From Castanea sativa (taxonomy: Eukaryota > Streptophyta > Magnoliopsida > Fagales > Fagaceae), in contig NC_134016.1 of the NCBI RefSeq assembly GCF_040712315.1, forward strand, positions 23,136,390-23,200,389: a stretch of 64,000 bases of DNA, written 5' to 3'. The notes under the pieces were generated by a model. The model was not told where the DNA came from. It did no database searches and saw only the letters and a list, made by a program, of their open reading frames with translations. Positions 48,640 through 60,267 of this stretch are shown piece after piece. The position numbers and the translations under genes are program-made. Every line of letters begins with the position of its first letter. Within the stretch, counting starts at the first letter, position 1.

Positions 48640-48709
48640 GGATATGGGATTTGATGAAACTAAAGCTTATTTAGAGTTTTCAGTTTATTTTTACTACTAT
48701 TTATTAGTC
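48640..48709. mobile_element. Left half of a small MITE interrupted by the gypsy element
   Basis: GAAACTAAAGCTTATTTAGAG, abbreviated, pairs with CTAAATAAGCTGTAC in the right half at 61037-61160 (AGCTTATTTAG core on both). The two halves are joined when the gypsy element is removed. Confidence 0.5.
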
Positions 48710-49478
48710 TGTGGGGAGTAAAGGGACCTGAGCAAGTATTTGGGTCTTGGGCTTCATTGACGGGTTCCAGACCGTTTTTTACTAAAGGCCTTTAATATTG
48801 TAGGTCGGCCCACAGGGCAAAGGTCCGAGGATTCGTCCGAGGAATAATCTCCCCTCGAAAAGACCCACGATGACCCTGAGATTCGTCATGAAGATTATAG
48901 GTAGTGTTCTGGACGAACTATTGGTTAAGAGGGAGAACTAAATACCTTCTAGACGCTATGGAGTGAGAGAAATATCTCAGAAAAATGCTGCTACCTCCAC
49001 ATTAAAGACCCTGCACCTACCTTCCTAGCCGCATTAATGGGGAAGTGACCCCTAAACAGTAGGAGGGACCTTCTGGCCATTGTTTAAGGACTTCAGGAAG
49101 GTGGTGGAAAGGAGGAGAGAGGCTCTGAGGGTAAGATTTGTGTGACACGTGGATAAAGAGGGAAGGAAAAGAGGTATTTAAATGGGAAAGAGATTAAATA
49201 AAGAGGGAGGTGGAGGGAACTAGAGAAAGACTAACAACTGTAATCTTTGAAAGAAAAAGAGAAAATATACATAAATTGTCCTCGGCTTACATCCAAGGAG
49301 GTTCATTTGCCTTATTCGTCCATTGTTTGTAAATACTGTAACATTCTAGCCTGTTCATCAAGCTTCGAACACCACTAAACTAGATTGCGAACCCACACTC
49401 TACAAATTTAATTGTTTAAGGCTCATTGGGCCTGAGCCCACGTGTGTTTTTGGGTCCAGGCGCAATTGTGCACTTACA
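48710..49478 (+). repeat. 5' LTR of gypsy element
   Basis: TGTGGGGAGTAAAGG...CACTTACA; collinear with 60268-61036 over its whole length. Confidence 0.9.
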
Positions 49479-49479
49479 A

Positions 49480-49495
49480 TTGGCGCCGTCTGTGA
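49480..49495 (+). other. Primer-binding site of gypsy element
   Basis: TTGGCGCCGTCTGTGA one base after the LTR, the site usual for this group of plant gypsy elements. I do not assign the tRNA. Confidence 0.8.
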
Positions 49496-49524
49496 GAATC
49501 TAGTGTTGGAAGAACTCGAACACC

Positions 49525-50880
49525 ATGGCAGGCTTAGGCTCGTACCATGCAGAATCTCAGGGATCGCAACCTGAGGATCCTTTCGAACGTCTTGAATGCC
49601 GGGAGGATCGAGAGGGTAGCATTCACACTGAATATCCTAGAGTAAGTCATACTCACAGTGGAGGCAGGGCCACCCACGAAGATGATGCTAAGGCCATGCA
49701 GAAGGAGATTAATCACCATAAGAAGAAGCTGCATCGCGTCAGGTGGAGGCGTGCTTCACCCTCATCCAATACCTCTTCGGGGGAATCCCGGGGAAGTAGT
49801 TACAGTTCGAGGTCATGGTCGCCCCCCAGTAAAACATCCTCTTGCGAAGAGGATGACCCACCAGGTCATAGGAACAGGAAGCTCCCCTCCAGGGGCTTAG
49901 AGAACGATGCCATGATCCAGGCGTTGCACCAACTCTCCAAATCGCTATTCTCACGTAGGATTGAGAATGGGAGGCTCCCCAGGAGGTTCACCCAGCCCAC
50001 CCTCACCATTTATAACGGCCGGACTGACCCGGTGGAACATGTGAGTCACTTTAACCAGAGAATGGTGGTGCATTCTCACAATGAGACCCTGATGTGCAAA
50101 GTCTTCCCTTCTAGCTTGGGACTTGTTGCTATGAGGTGGTTCAATGGTCTTAAATCAGGGTCTATAGGTTCGTTCGGGGAACTGACTAGAGCATTTGCGT
50201 CACGGTTTATTACATGCAGCAGAGTTCCCTGACCGTTGGACTCACTGTTGTCTATGGCTATGAAGGAGGGCGAGACGTTGAAAGCCTACTCCGACAAGTA
50301 TTGGGAGATGTTTAACGAGATAGATGGTGATTTTGATGAGGTGGCGATCAATACCTTTATAGTAGGCCTTCCAACTGATCATGACTTGAGGAAGTCCTTG
50401 ACCAAAAAACCCGTACGGAGTGTACGTCGCCTCATGGACCGTATTGATGAATACAAAAGGGTCAAGGAAGACCAACAGCAGGGGAAGGGTAAGGCAAAGG
50501 TTATCCCGCAAGAGCGAAGGGATTTCAGGTCGGACAGATATCACAACAACAAGCCGAGAAGAGATTACTCCGGGCAGTCTGGCTCGGCAGCACCTCAAAC
50601 TGTTAATACTGTATTCCGAGAACCGGTGCACCAGCTACTGGAGAAGGTCCGTAAGGAACCCTACTTCAGATGGCCCAGTAAGATAGCGGGGGATCTTGCC
50701 AAGAGGAATCAGAATCTCTTTTGTCAGTACCATCAAGACGTGGGCCATACTACCAGAACTGTCGGACCCTCTAGAACCACTTGGAGCAGCTTGTCAGCGA
50801 AGGAAAATTAAAACAGCACTTGTCCCAACCCAACGGACAGGGCAGTCAGTCTGGCTCGAATAATCAGAGAAATAATTCAT
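49525..50880 (+). pseudogene. Gypsy Gag, one nonsense codon and a late frameshift
   Basis: The ATG at 49525 (CACCATGGCAGG context) opens a frame with a basic, Ser/Arg-rich N-terminus. The retrotransposon gag domain follows from about residue 150 (FTQPTLTIYNGRTDPVEHVSH, abbreviated; MRWFNGLKSGSIGSF). A TGA at 50230-50232 interrupts it; the same frame then continues through LDSLLSMAMKEGETLKAYSD and a Lys/Arg-rich region. A knuckle-like CQYHQDVGHTT lies at about 50728-50760, after which a one-base deletion shifts the frame. Gag forms the particle that packages the element RNA. No product beyond 235 residues is expected. Confidence 0.85.
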
Positions 50881-50891
50881 CTTGACCTCTC

Positions 50892-51536
50892 TTGGGAATG
50901 ATCAATGTTATCTTCCCTGCACTCGACAGGACTAGCTCGTGTCCCACTAGGATGATGGTAGTTTCGCACTTCCAAGCCGAGCAGGTGGGCTCCAAGCCGA
51001 AGAGATTGAAGCTGAATGTGCCCGTCTTGGGATTTTCAGAGGAAGATAAGGTTGGGACTATCCAACCCCATGACGACGCCCTAGTGGTCACTCTGAGGAT
51101 AGGGAATTATTATGTGAAAAGGGTGATAATTGATTAAGGCAGTGGCGCGGATATCATGTATCCTGACTTATTTAAGGGGTTGAAGTTGAAATTGGAAGAC
51201 CTCACCCCTTATGACTCGCCGTTAGTAAGTTTTGAAGGGAAGGCTGTTATACCAAAGAGACAGATCCAGTTGCCCGTGCAATATGGCTCAGAGACGGTGG
51301 AGGTGGATTTTATTGTGGTCGATGCATATTCCCCATACACAACCATCCTTGCCCGGCCCTGGCTGTATGATCTGGGGGCTGTCTCCTCCACCTTGCATGT
51401 TAAGGTTAAGTTCCCTTCAGGGGAGTACATTGAAGAGATTCTCGGCAGCCAATTGGTGGCCAGGCAATGCAAATCAGCTACAGTGCTACATCAAACCGAA
51501 GTACAGTCCTCGACCTCGGCTGTGAAAGACTTATAG
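50892..51536 (+). pseudogene. Gypsy protease region
   Basis: MRMGN-type start is absent; the frame opens at 50892 and continues from 51156 in the same frame after a TAA at 51135-51137. The stop sits inside the catalytic motif, reading IID-stop-GSGADIMYPDL, where the family has D-x-G-S-(S/G)-A-D. The flap-like ILARPWLYDLGAV block follows at about 51345. Aspartic protease cleaves the polyprotein; here it is broken at the active site. Confidence 0.8.
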
Positions 51537-51563
51537 CAATTAACGACTCTAGATGCACCCGAC

Positions 51564-53040
51564 GTGGTGACATCAGAGGAGGCCATATGCGAAGACCTAG
51601 ATAAGTTTCTGATATCGGATGATCCTGAAAGGTTCTTCCAGGTTGGGGTGCGTTTACCACACCAAGAGAAGATGGAATTTGTGGAGTTTCTAAAGAACAA
51701 CATCGATGTTTTTGCCTGGGACCCCTACGAGGCTCCGGGGGTTGACCCAAACTTCATTTGTCATCATTTGAATGTCAATCCTTCTATTCCTCCTAGAAGG
51801 CAGCCCCCTCGACGTTCCTCCAAGGAGCACTTCGAAGCCGTTAAAGAAGAGGTGCTCAAGCTCAAGAAGGTTGGGGCTATTAAGGAAGTTTTCTATCCGG
51901 AGTGGTTGGCGCACACGGTTGTGGTCAAAAAGAAAAATGGAAAATGGCGGGTATGTGTGGACTTCACAGATTTAAACAAAGCCTGCCCAAAGGACTCATT
52001 CCCGATGCTGCGCATCGACTAGCTAGTGGACGCCACCGTCGGACATCCTCGAATGAGTTTTTTGAATGCCTTCCAAGGTTATCACAGATTCCACTGGCGG
52101 CAAAAGATCAGGAGAAAACTGCCTTTATTACTCCAACAGGGAATTATCACTATAAAGTGATGTCGTTCGGATTGAAGAATGCTGGGGCTACTTACCAAAG
52201 GATGATGACTAGAATGTTTGAATTGTAGCTTGGAAAGGCCGTTGAGATATACGTGGATGACATGATAGTGAAGAGTAAGGCGATAGCTGCGCACATGAAA
52301 GATTTGCATGACATTTTTCAGGTACTTAGAAAGTACAAGTTGCGTCTTAAGGCCTCGAAGTGTTCTTTTGGCGTGGGTGCTGGGAAGTTTTTGGGTTATA
52401 TGGTTACTCATAGAAGGATAGAGGTGAATCTGGCACAAGTCAGAGCTATTCAACCCTTACAGCCACCTCGAAATCCAAAAGAAGTTCAGAGATTAACCGG
52501 AATGATTGCTGCTCTCAGCATATTCATCTCTCGATCAGCTAACCGATGCAGGCCTTTCTTCCAACTGTTAAATAAGTGGAGGGGGTTTCAATGGTCTGAG
52601 GAGTGCATTGTAGCCTTCCAACAACTTAAGGAATATCTTTCCCGACCACTCATTATGTCTTGACCTGAAGTAGATGAGATCCTGTTTGCGTATCTAGCAG
52701 TGGCCGTCCACGCGGTGAGCCTGGTCCTCATAAGGGACGACGATGGGGTGCAAAGACCGGTCTACTACGTCAGTAAAACTTTGAATGACGCCGAGGTGCG
52801 TTACCTACTTTTGGAGAAAGCACTTTTAGCCGTAGTTCATGCCACGCGGAGGCTTCCTCATTATTTCCAGTCCCACACCATTGTAGTTTTGACCCAACTG
52901 CCTCTCAAGTCAGTGTTGTGTAGCGCTGACTACTCTGGAAGGGTGGCTAAGTGCGGAACTATTTTGGGAGCTTTTGATATCAAATACCTGTCGCGCACCT
53001 CGATAAAGGGTCAGGTTCTTGCAGATTTGATGGCGGAGTT
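51564..53040 (+). pseudogene. Gypsy reverse transcriptase and RNase H
   Basis: From 51564: an N-terminal extension, then WLAHTVVVKKKNGKWRVCVD and FTDLNKACPKDSFP. After a TAG at 52020-52022 comes MSFLNAFQGYH, where the first catalytic aspartate of the family is replaced by Asn. A one-base deletion near 52084 changes the frame. Next are AFITPTGNYHYKVMSFGLKN and the active site YVDDMIVKS at about 52248-52274, preceded by a TAG at 52226. Thumb and connection follow, a TGA at 52661-52663, then the RNase H (VYYVSKTLNDAEVRYLLLEK) to about 53040. This enzyme copies RNA to DNA; several lesions abolish it. Confidence 0.85.
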
Positions 53041-53049
53041 TGCAGAACC

Positions 53050-53560
53050 ATTGTTGGAGGAAACTGTGAAGGAATCACACATGGATGAAAAGTCAGTTGG
53101 CATGATCACGAGCATAGGACCTCCCACTTGGGAAGTGTCTGTTAATGGGGCAGTTAACCAGAAAGGGTTTGGCATCGGACTTGTCCTGGTCTCCCCCGAG
53201 GGAATTGTCTTCGAAAAATCTCTGAGGTTGGCGTTCTCGGCTACTAATAATGAGGCCGAGTACGAAGCAGTCTTGGTCGATATGAACATGGTGCATAGGA
53301 TGGGCGGAAAGAGAGTTCATATGCGCTTGGATTCTCAGTTAGTGGTCGGCCAGGTGACGGGGACCATGGAGGCTAGGGACCCAAGAATGCAAGAATACTT
53401 GACCCAGGTCAAACGTTTACAATCTAAATTCAATTCCTTTATCCTGTCTCACGTTTCTAGAAGTGAAAATACACATGCAGACTCTTTGGCTACCTTAGCA
53501 ACATCCTCGGCTCAGAGTTTGCCTAGGATTATCCTTGTTGAAGATTTGCTAGAGCCAGCT
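53050..53560 (+). pseudogene. Second (archaeal-type) RNase H domain of the gypsy element
   Basis: Within the long open frame 52700-54286: WEVSVNGAVNQKGFGIGLVL (where D is usual after V-x), TNNEAEYEAVLVDMNM and DSQLVVGQVTG, then HADSLATLATSS. These are the spaced catalytic blocks of an RVT_3-type RNase H. The first aspartate appears as N in this copy (SVNGA). The domain occurs between RNase H and integrase only in the TAT group of plant gypsy elements. Confidence 0.8.
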
Positions 53561-54850
53561 CTTACCACTGTTAGAGCAGCCTGGATCCACTTAATAAGGC
53601 CTGGACCTAGTTGGATCGATCCTATGATATCTTTTCTGAAAAACGACATTCTTCCCAAGGACAAGTCTGAAGCAGACAAGATCCGTCGAAAGGCACCTCG
53701 TTTCTGGTTGTCTGAGGATCAGAAATTGTATAAACGATCCTTCTCCGGACCATATTTGTTATGCGTGCACCCCGAATCAACGGAGACGCTTTTGGAAGAA
53801 CTGCATGAGGAAATTTGTGGGAGCCATACTGGGGGAAGGTCCCTAGCTCATAAGGCCCTGACTCAAGGATATTGGTGGCCCAATATGCAAAGGGAAGCTC
53901 AAGACTGTGCAAGAAAGTGTGACCAATGCCAGAGGTTCGCTCCTAACATTCATCAGCCTAGAGGAGTCTTTAACCTTCTCTCCAGTCCTTGGCCTTTCGC
54001 TCAATGGGGATTGGACATAGTAGGGCCATTTCCGAGGGCTGTAGGAAACAAAAGGTGGCTGCTTGTGGGGACCGACTACTTTACTAAATGGGTAGAGGCT
54101 GAGCCCTTAGCAAATATTAGGGACGTCGATTCCAAAAAGTTTATCTGGAAAAACATCATCACTAGATTTGGGGTACCACATACACTCATTTCGGACAATG
54201 GCGTTCAATTTGATAATAGAGCTTTTAGGAAATATTGTGGTGACATGGGCATCATAAATAGATACTCCACTCCAGCTTATCCTTAGGGAAACGGGCAAGC
54301 CGAGGCAGTTAACATGGTCATAGTTAGTGGACTCAAGAAAAGGCTGGACGATGCGAAGGGTAGATGGGTAGAAGAATTACCACATATTCTATGGACGTAT
54401 CAAACTACGCCACGTAGGTCCACAGGAGAAACGCCATTCTCTATGACTTATGGAGCCGAGGCAGTGATACCTTTAAAATCTGGTTTCCCCACACTAAAGA
54501 CGAGTTCATTTAGTCCAGAAAACAACAACGGCCTCCTGGAGAAAGGCCTGGATTTAGTTGAGGAATGGCGAGAGACAACTATGGTCCAAATGGCTTATTA
54601 TCAGCAGAAACTTAAACGAGGGTATAATGCCCATGTGAAGCTAAGGCCACTCGCGCCTGGAGATCTGGTACTAAGAAAAGTTGTAGGTACTGCTAGAAAC
54701 CCAGCTTAGGGTAAATTAGGACCGAACTGGGAAGGACCATATCGGATTATTTCTGTAGCAGGCATAGGGTCATATCGGCTAGCTGATCTAGATGAAAAGG
54801 TTGTACAATGCCTGTGGAATGTAAACAACCTACGAATGTATTATTATTAA
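53561..54850 (+). pseudogene. Gypsy integrase
   Basis: The zinc-binding block HEEICGSHTGGRSLAHKAL to CDQCQRF (HHCC pattern) is at about 53800-53935. The core has GLDIVGPF (first D), DYFTKWVEAEPL, and LISDNGVQF (second D) at about 54188. A TAG at 54284-54286 follows PAYP, with GNGQAEAVN (third acidic residue, E) in the same frame, then the C-terminal part. Another TAG at 54707 is followed by GKLGPNWEGPYRI, ending with YYY-stop at 54848-54850. It inserts element DNA into the host genome. Two nonsense codons truncate it. Confidence 0.85.
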
Positions 54851-54914
54851 TTAAAGGTACTTTTGTCGTTCGTGGTCTAAATTATGAATGTACATGGGCT
54901 TATAAATTACAACT

Positions 54915-56680
54915 CTCAAAATATCAAACAGAAACTTGGTAATGGATGGTCCTCGGACCATATACCTTGTGAAAATTGATATGTTCTAAAATATCAAACA
55001 GAAACTTGGTAATGGATGGTCCTTGGACCACATACCTTGTGGAAATTGATATGTTCTAAATATCAAATAGAAACTTGGTAATGGATGGTCCTCGGATCAC
55101 ATACCTTGTGAAAATTGGTATGTTCTAAAATATCAAACAGAAACTTGGTAATGGATGGTCCTCGAACCACATACCTTGTGGAAATTGGTATGTTCTAAAA
55201 TATCAAACAGAAACTTGGTAATGGATGGTCCTCAGACCACATACCTTGTGAAAATTGATATGTTCTAAATATCAAACAGAAACTTGGTAATGGATGGTCC
55301 TCGGACCACATACCTTGTGGAAATTGATATGTTCTAAATATCAAACAGAAACTTGGTAATGGATGGTCCTCGGACCACATATCTTATGGAAATTGATATG
55401 TTCTAAATATCAAACAGAAACTTGGTAATGGATGATCCTCAGACCACATACCTTGTGGAAATTGATATGTTCTAAATATCAAACAGAAACTTGGTAATGG
55501 ATGGTCCTCGGACCACATACCTTGTGGAAATTGATATGTTCTAAATATCAAACAGAAACTTGGTAATGGATGGTCCTCGGACCACATACCTTGTGGAAAT
55601 TGATATGTTCTAAATATCAAACAGAAACTTGGTAATGGATGGTCCTCGGACCACATACCTTGTGGAAATTGATATGTTCTAAATATCAAATAGAAACTTG
55701 GTAATGGATATCAAACAGAAACTTAGTAATGGATGGTCCTCGGACCACATACCTTGTGAAAATTGATATGTTCTAAATATCAAATAGAAACTTGGTAATG
55801 GATGGTCCTCGGATCACATACCTTGTGAAGATTGGTATGTTCTAAAATATCAAACAGAAACTTGGTAATGGATGGTCCTCGAACCACATACCTTGTGGAA
55901 ATTGGTATGTTCTAAAATATCAAACAGAAACTTGGTAATGGATGGTCCTCGGACCACATACCTTGTGGAAATTGATATGTTCTAAATATCAAACAAAAAC
56001 TTGGTAATGGATGGTCCTCGGACCACATACCTTGTGGAAATTGATATGTTCTAAATATCAAACAGAAACTTGGTAATGGATGGTCCTCGGACCACATATC
56101 TTGTGGAAATTGATATGTTCTAAATATCAAACAGAAACTTGGTAATGGATGATCCTCAGACCACATACCTTGTGGAAATAGATATGTTCCTAAGTATCAA
56201 ACAGAAACTTGGTAATGGATGGTCTTCGGACCACATACCTTGTGAAAATTGGTATGTTCTAAAATATCAAACAGAAACTGGGTAATGGATGGTCCTCGGA
56301 CCACATACCTTGTGAAAATTGGTATGTTCTAAAATATCAAACAGAAACTTGGTAATGCATGGTCCTTGGACCACATACCTTGTGGAAATTGATATGTTCT
56401 AAATATCAAATAGAAACTTGGTAATGGATGGTCCCCGGACCACATACCTTGTGGAAATTGATATGTTCTAAATATCAAACAGAAACTTGGTAATGGATGG
56501 TCCCCGGACCACATACCTTGTGGAAATTGATATGTTCCTAAATATCAAACAGAAACTTGGTAATGGATGGTCCTCGGACCACATATCTTGTGGAAATTGA
56601 TATGTTCTAAGTATCAGACAGAAACTTGGTTATGTTTGGTCCTCGGACCACCTCCCTTGTGAAAATTGATATCTTATTAT
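54915..56680 (+). repeat. 69-bp tandem array (about 26 copies) in the gypsy 3' region
   Basis: The unit runs CAAACAGAAACTTGG, TAATGGATGGTCCTCGG, ACCACATACCTTGTGG, then AAATTGATATGTTCTAA. Each unit carries the palindrome GGTCCTCGGACC. Because 69 is 3x23, the minus strand reads a 23-residue repeat (MWSEDHPLPSFC...) over long stretches, but this follows from the periodicity. One copy near 55694-55722 is shortened. More divergent units (GGGTCCTCGGACCCC) continue to about 56800. Confidence 0.9.
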
Positions 56681-57218
56681 TTGATAAACAGAATCATGGT
56701 TAAATAGAATTTTAAGTTATACATTTTTAAGTATAAAAAAGAGAGCTGGGAATGCAGGGTCCTCGGACCCCACACTTTACTAAAATTAACGTTTCAGGAT
56801 ACAAATTCTAAGTATCACATTGCTTTGCAAGGTGAGGCACTATTTATCATCTAAACCCAGTTTGTTTTTGTCAGGTTCTTGAACACTTTACTTTACAGAT
56901 GTTAGCAAAAAGTTAAGTTAGCTTGTTAGGCGTTCTTTATTAAGTTATGCTTGCTGCACTCCTAAGATGTAAATTGCGAGGTACAAGGCAGGTATACGTA
57001 CTGCTGCTTAAAGTTGTAGTTGATCAGCTACTGAAAGTGGAGTTAGTTGTTCCATTCATTCTTTCGCTGTGTGCTAAGGAGAACTCTAATGGTAAACACA
57101 AAGATAAAATAAATAGAAGACAGATGAAGATCAAATGAAACTGACTTTCATTAATTGTTTTGATATACATTACATGGAAATCTCAATTACAAAGAAAAAA
57201 GAAGCCCTAGGTTCGGCC

Positions 57219-60143
57219 CTAAGCTTTTGGAGGGGGGTCTAGCTGGGAAGTGCTGGTGGCCTCAGTATTTTTTAACTCCACCTCAAAAGAAGACAGGACT
57301 TGTTTCCCCTTGTCTGCAGTAGTTGATGGAGGAACTATGGGCTCAGCACTTTGGCTTAGGTCCTTCTCAGCGCCTCCATCCACTTCCTTCTCTTTATGGG
57401 AACCTATAGGTTCTGTAGGATCCGGAATGGGCTCTGGGATCATAGGAGGGAGAGCAGAAGGGGCTGTCTCAAGGGCAGGTATGACAACAGGAGCCTCTTC
57501 TATCTCCTGTATGTCAAGGGGAAGCCAAACGTTCTCGGGCTTCCTCAGCTCGGAAGCCGAAGGAACCCCTGCTATGTTTAGGGCTTCGCCCCAAACCTGC
57601 TGACAGTATTCTCGGCACAAGGCCGCGAACGCCTCTATCAGCTGGTCTTCTGTCGTCGCTACCCCTTCCTTATATCCAGCCTTCTTCACGGCCTCCAGCG
57701 AATCCCTGAAGGTGCGAGCTTCCTCCCTCATCTTCGCAAGCTCCTTCTCCAAGTCAGAGCGTGCTTTCTGAGTTTTGGAGAGCTCTTCATCCTTTTGATG
57801 AAGAAGCTTGCGCTGCCCCTCCACTTGAGTTCTCATGGTTCTCAAGCTGGCCTCGACGCCGTCTCTTTCCCTTTTTAGATTGGCTAGCTGAGAGGAGAGT
57901 TTCTCGTTTTCTGCGAGGGCCTGGCCTAGGGACTTCTCAGTCTCCATCCGGATCTCCTGCTCCACTCCAGCCTTCTTCCGAGAATCCTACATGAACTTCT
58001 CAGCAGTAAAGACCTCTTGAACAGCCTGTGACAAAGTATCAGAGGGTTAGACATAGGAAGACATTCACTAATAGTCAGATATCAAGAAAAACGAAATGTA
58101 CATAAGGAGTGAAACTTACCAGGGCTAATTCCCTTTTCAAAAAAAGGAACAGCTGGGGATGGCTCATTTTTTCCAAGGCTTCCATATCCTTGGGCAGCAG
58201 AAGGGGACATTCCAACGCTTCGGCCAGGTGGTGGGTGTGGCCTTGTTGGAATGCCCTAATGCTGGACTGGCAAGAGATTGGTGCTCCGTCTAGTCTCAAC
58301 TCGGGAGACCAGGTAACCGGTGCTCGGCGCACTTCGGCCAAGTCCCTAATCTCCCCACTTTCAACTGAACGAGCACATCCCTTGCCCTTGTCTAGTTTCT
58401 ACTGCTGAGCTTGCTGTGGCTGCTGTTTGAGTTTCTTCTGTTTTTCACCACTAGCCTCCTCGGCCTCCCCCTTTCTTTTCTTCTTGGGCTCCTCAACCAG
58501 AGGCTTAGGATAGGCTAGAGGAGGGGGTGGTGGCAAAGACGGAGGAACTTGGGACCCTCCCGCTCCTTTTTGGGCGACTCTCTCGCCTCTCTTAATCAGA
58601 AGGCCTTTGAGCACGTCCATTTCTTCCTCCTCGGAATCGTCGTCAGGACGGGCAACTATTAAACCTGCAACTCCGGAGGCCTCGGCGGGCTCGTCTTCCT
58701 CATCAGTGAGTATGACAAACTGGCTTCCTCAGGGTTTTTCGAAGTCCTCGAGTTGGAATTGGTCTATCTCCTCGTCCAACGAGTGCGACGAGGACACTTG
58801 CTCCTCTGGGGCGGCGGTTGTCCGAGAGTGCGTTGAGAGAGGTATCGCCGCGATGGGTCGCATGTATAGGGTGGTGTTGGGCTCGTCAGGAATGTCGTGG
58901 TCGGCGAGAAAGTGTGGCCTTGCTATGTTTATTCTCTGGCGTCGCCTGTCCCCCGCTATAATCGCGTTCTCTATCTCTTGGAAATCCGAGGATATGGGGT
59001 CGTATCCTAATATTAGGTGAGCCGCTCTTACTTGCAAGTCTTCGCTGACAAAGACTTCTGAACGAAGGACGCGGTTTAGGTCGGCAACGTTACAGTGGCT
59101 CAAGCGTGGGCGTACGAGCTGTTTATTTGCGAAAAGCAACACCGAGGAGACAAATATGGTTAGATTTGTGATAAGCGCCAAAAATCAGAAGTAACAGCGT
59201 GCAAAAAGGAATAAAATATTTAAAGGGTTGAGATTGAGTCATGAGGAAGGGAAATTAACTCCTGAGGAGTCACACCTGGATCTCCCCATACGACTGGGCA
59301 GTGAGGGCCGTCGTGCCAGTTGCCTGAGGCGATGAGGTAGTCGTCCTTCATGCCTTTATTGGACTTGGGCAGACAAGAAATTAACCTAACTACACTAGAC
59401 CGTGATTTAATGTAATAACCTACGCTCCTAAGTTTGTGGTATTCGTACATAAAGGCAACATCGTGCCATGTGAGGTTCAAGCCCATCTGCTCGTTTAGAG
59501 CGTCGACACTCCCTAGTTACATTGGGTGCGCATTGATCTAGGCATAATCTATGGTTGCGAAGATATTCCCTAGTTACACTCCTCAAAGGGAGGGTCATCC
59601 CACCTTCTATGAAGGCAATCATAGGGATAATAACCTCTCCCGTCTTCCTAGAACCGCCTACGGCTTCCACCGGACAGTATTTCAAGCCTATGTCACTGGG
59701 AATCTGGTATTTGGCCCTAAAGCCTTCCATCCCAGCGGCGGTATCTACCAGACACTTAAACCTACCCATTTAGGAGGAAAGAAAAATCAAGTTTTGAGAG
59801 GGAAAGTAGTTAAGGAGGGAGCCGAGGACAGAATCCGAGAAGAAAGGAGTAAGGAAAGCAAGAACTTACAAAGTTTAGTTGTGTGAGTTTCCACGGGTTT
59901 CTGGAGAGAAAAGGCAATGATTGATACTTTGATGTGATTACACTTTGAAGAAATGAATGAAGGTGCAGATTTCCAAGCGTCATGACGTGCGGGAGGCGGC
60001 CTCGAAATTGGATTCTTCCCGCCCAAATTTTCAGGGGGCGACACGGGCCGTTGGATGTTCATCTCACCGTTGAACGTGGGGAACAGGGTGTCACTTGCGG
60101 TCATAAATGCGCGCGTTTTGAAATTCGAAGCGCCTGACGGCAT
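57219..60143 (-). pseudogene. Spliced antisense gene of the gypsy element (plant 'gypsy-type transposon' protein)
   Basis: Opposite strand to gag-pol. The first part (59769-59524) encodes a globular N-terminal domain with IPMIAFIEGGMTLPLRSVTR and a frame change near 59520. The second (59486-59220) has LTWHDVAFMYEYH and SCLPKSNKGMKDDYLIASG. A third (59181-58121) has LSHCNVADLNRVLRSEVFV, an acidic/Pro-rich linker and a stop at 58729 and at 58399. A clean intron (donor GTAAGT at 58119, acceptor CAG at 58026) joins in frame to the last part (58025-57219), with a long coiled coil and a Pro/Glu tail. This resembles the antisense ORF reported in TAT elements (Pfam 'putative gypsy type transposon'). 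Its function is unknown to me. Several stops disable it. Confidence 0.7.
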
Positions 60144-60244
60144 TTTCTGAGAAACGGAAGGGTCCCCACACGTGCGGTGATGTGTGAAATGTGTGGAGGG
60201 TATTCTGGTTGGATCAAAACTCCATTTTTCTCCTCGGATGGGGA

Positions 60245-60267
60245 AAAATAAAGTTTTGAGGGGCTAT
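60245..60267 (+). other. Polypurine tract before the gypsy 3' LTR
   Basis: AAAATAAAGTTTTGAGGGG precedes CTAT|TGTGGGG at 60268. Confidence 0.75.

Noticed and set aside
55195..56514. Minus-strand proteins of 23-residue repeats
   Set aside because: They arise because the 69-bp unit is a multiple of three; no start context or splice signals support a gene.
54915..56680. Regular repeats suggesting a CRISPR array
   Set aside because: Units are head-to-tail without unique spacers, in a plant retrotransposon.
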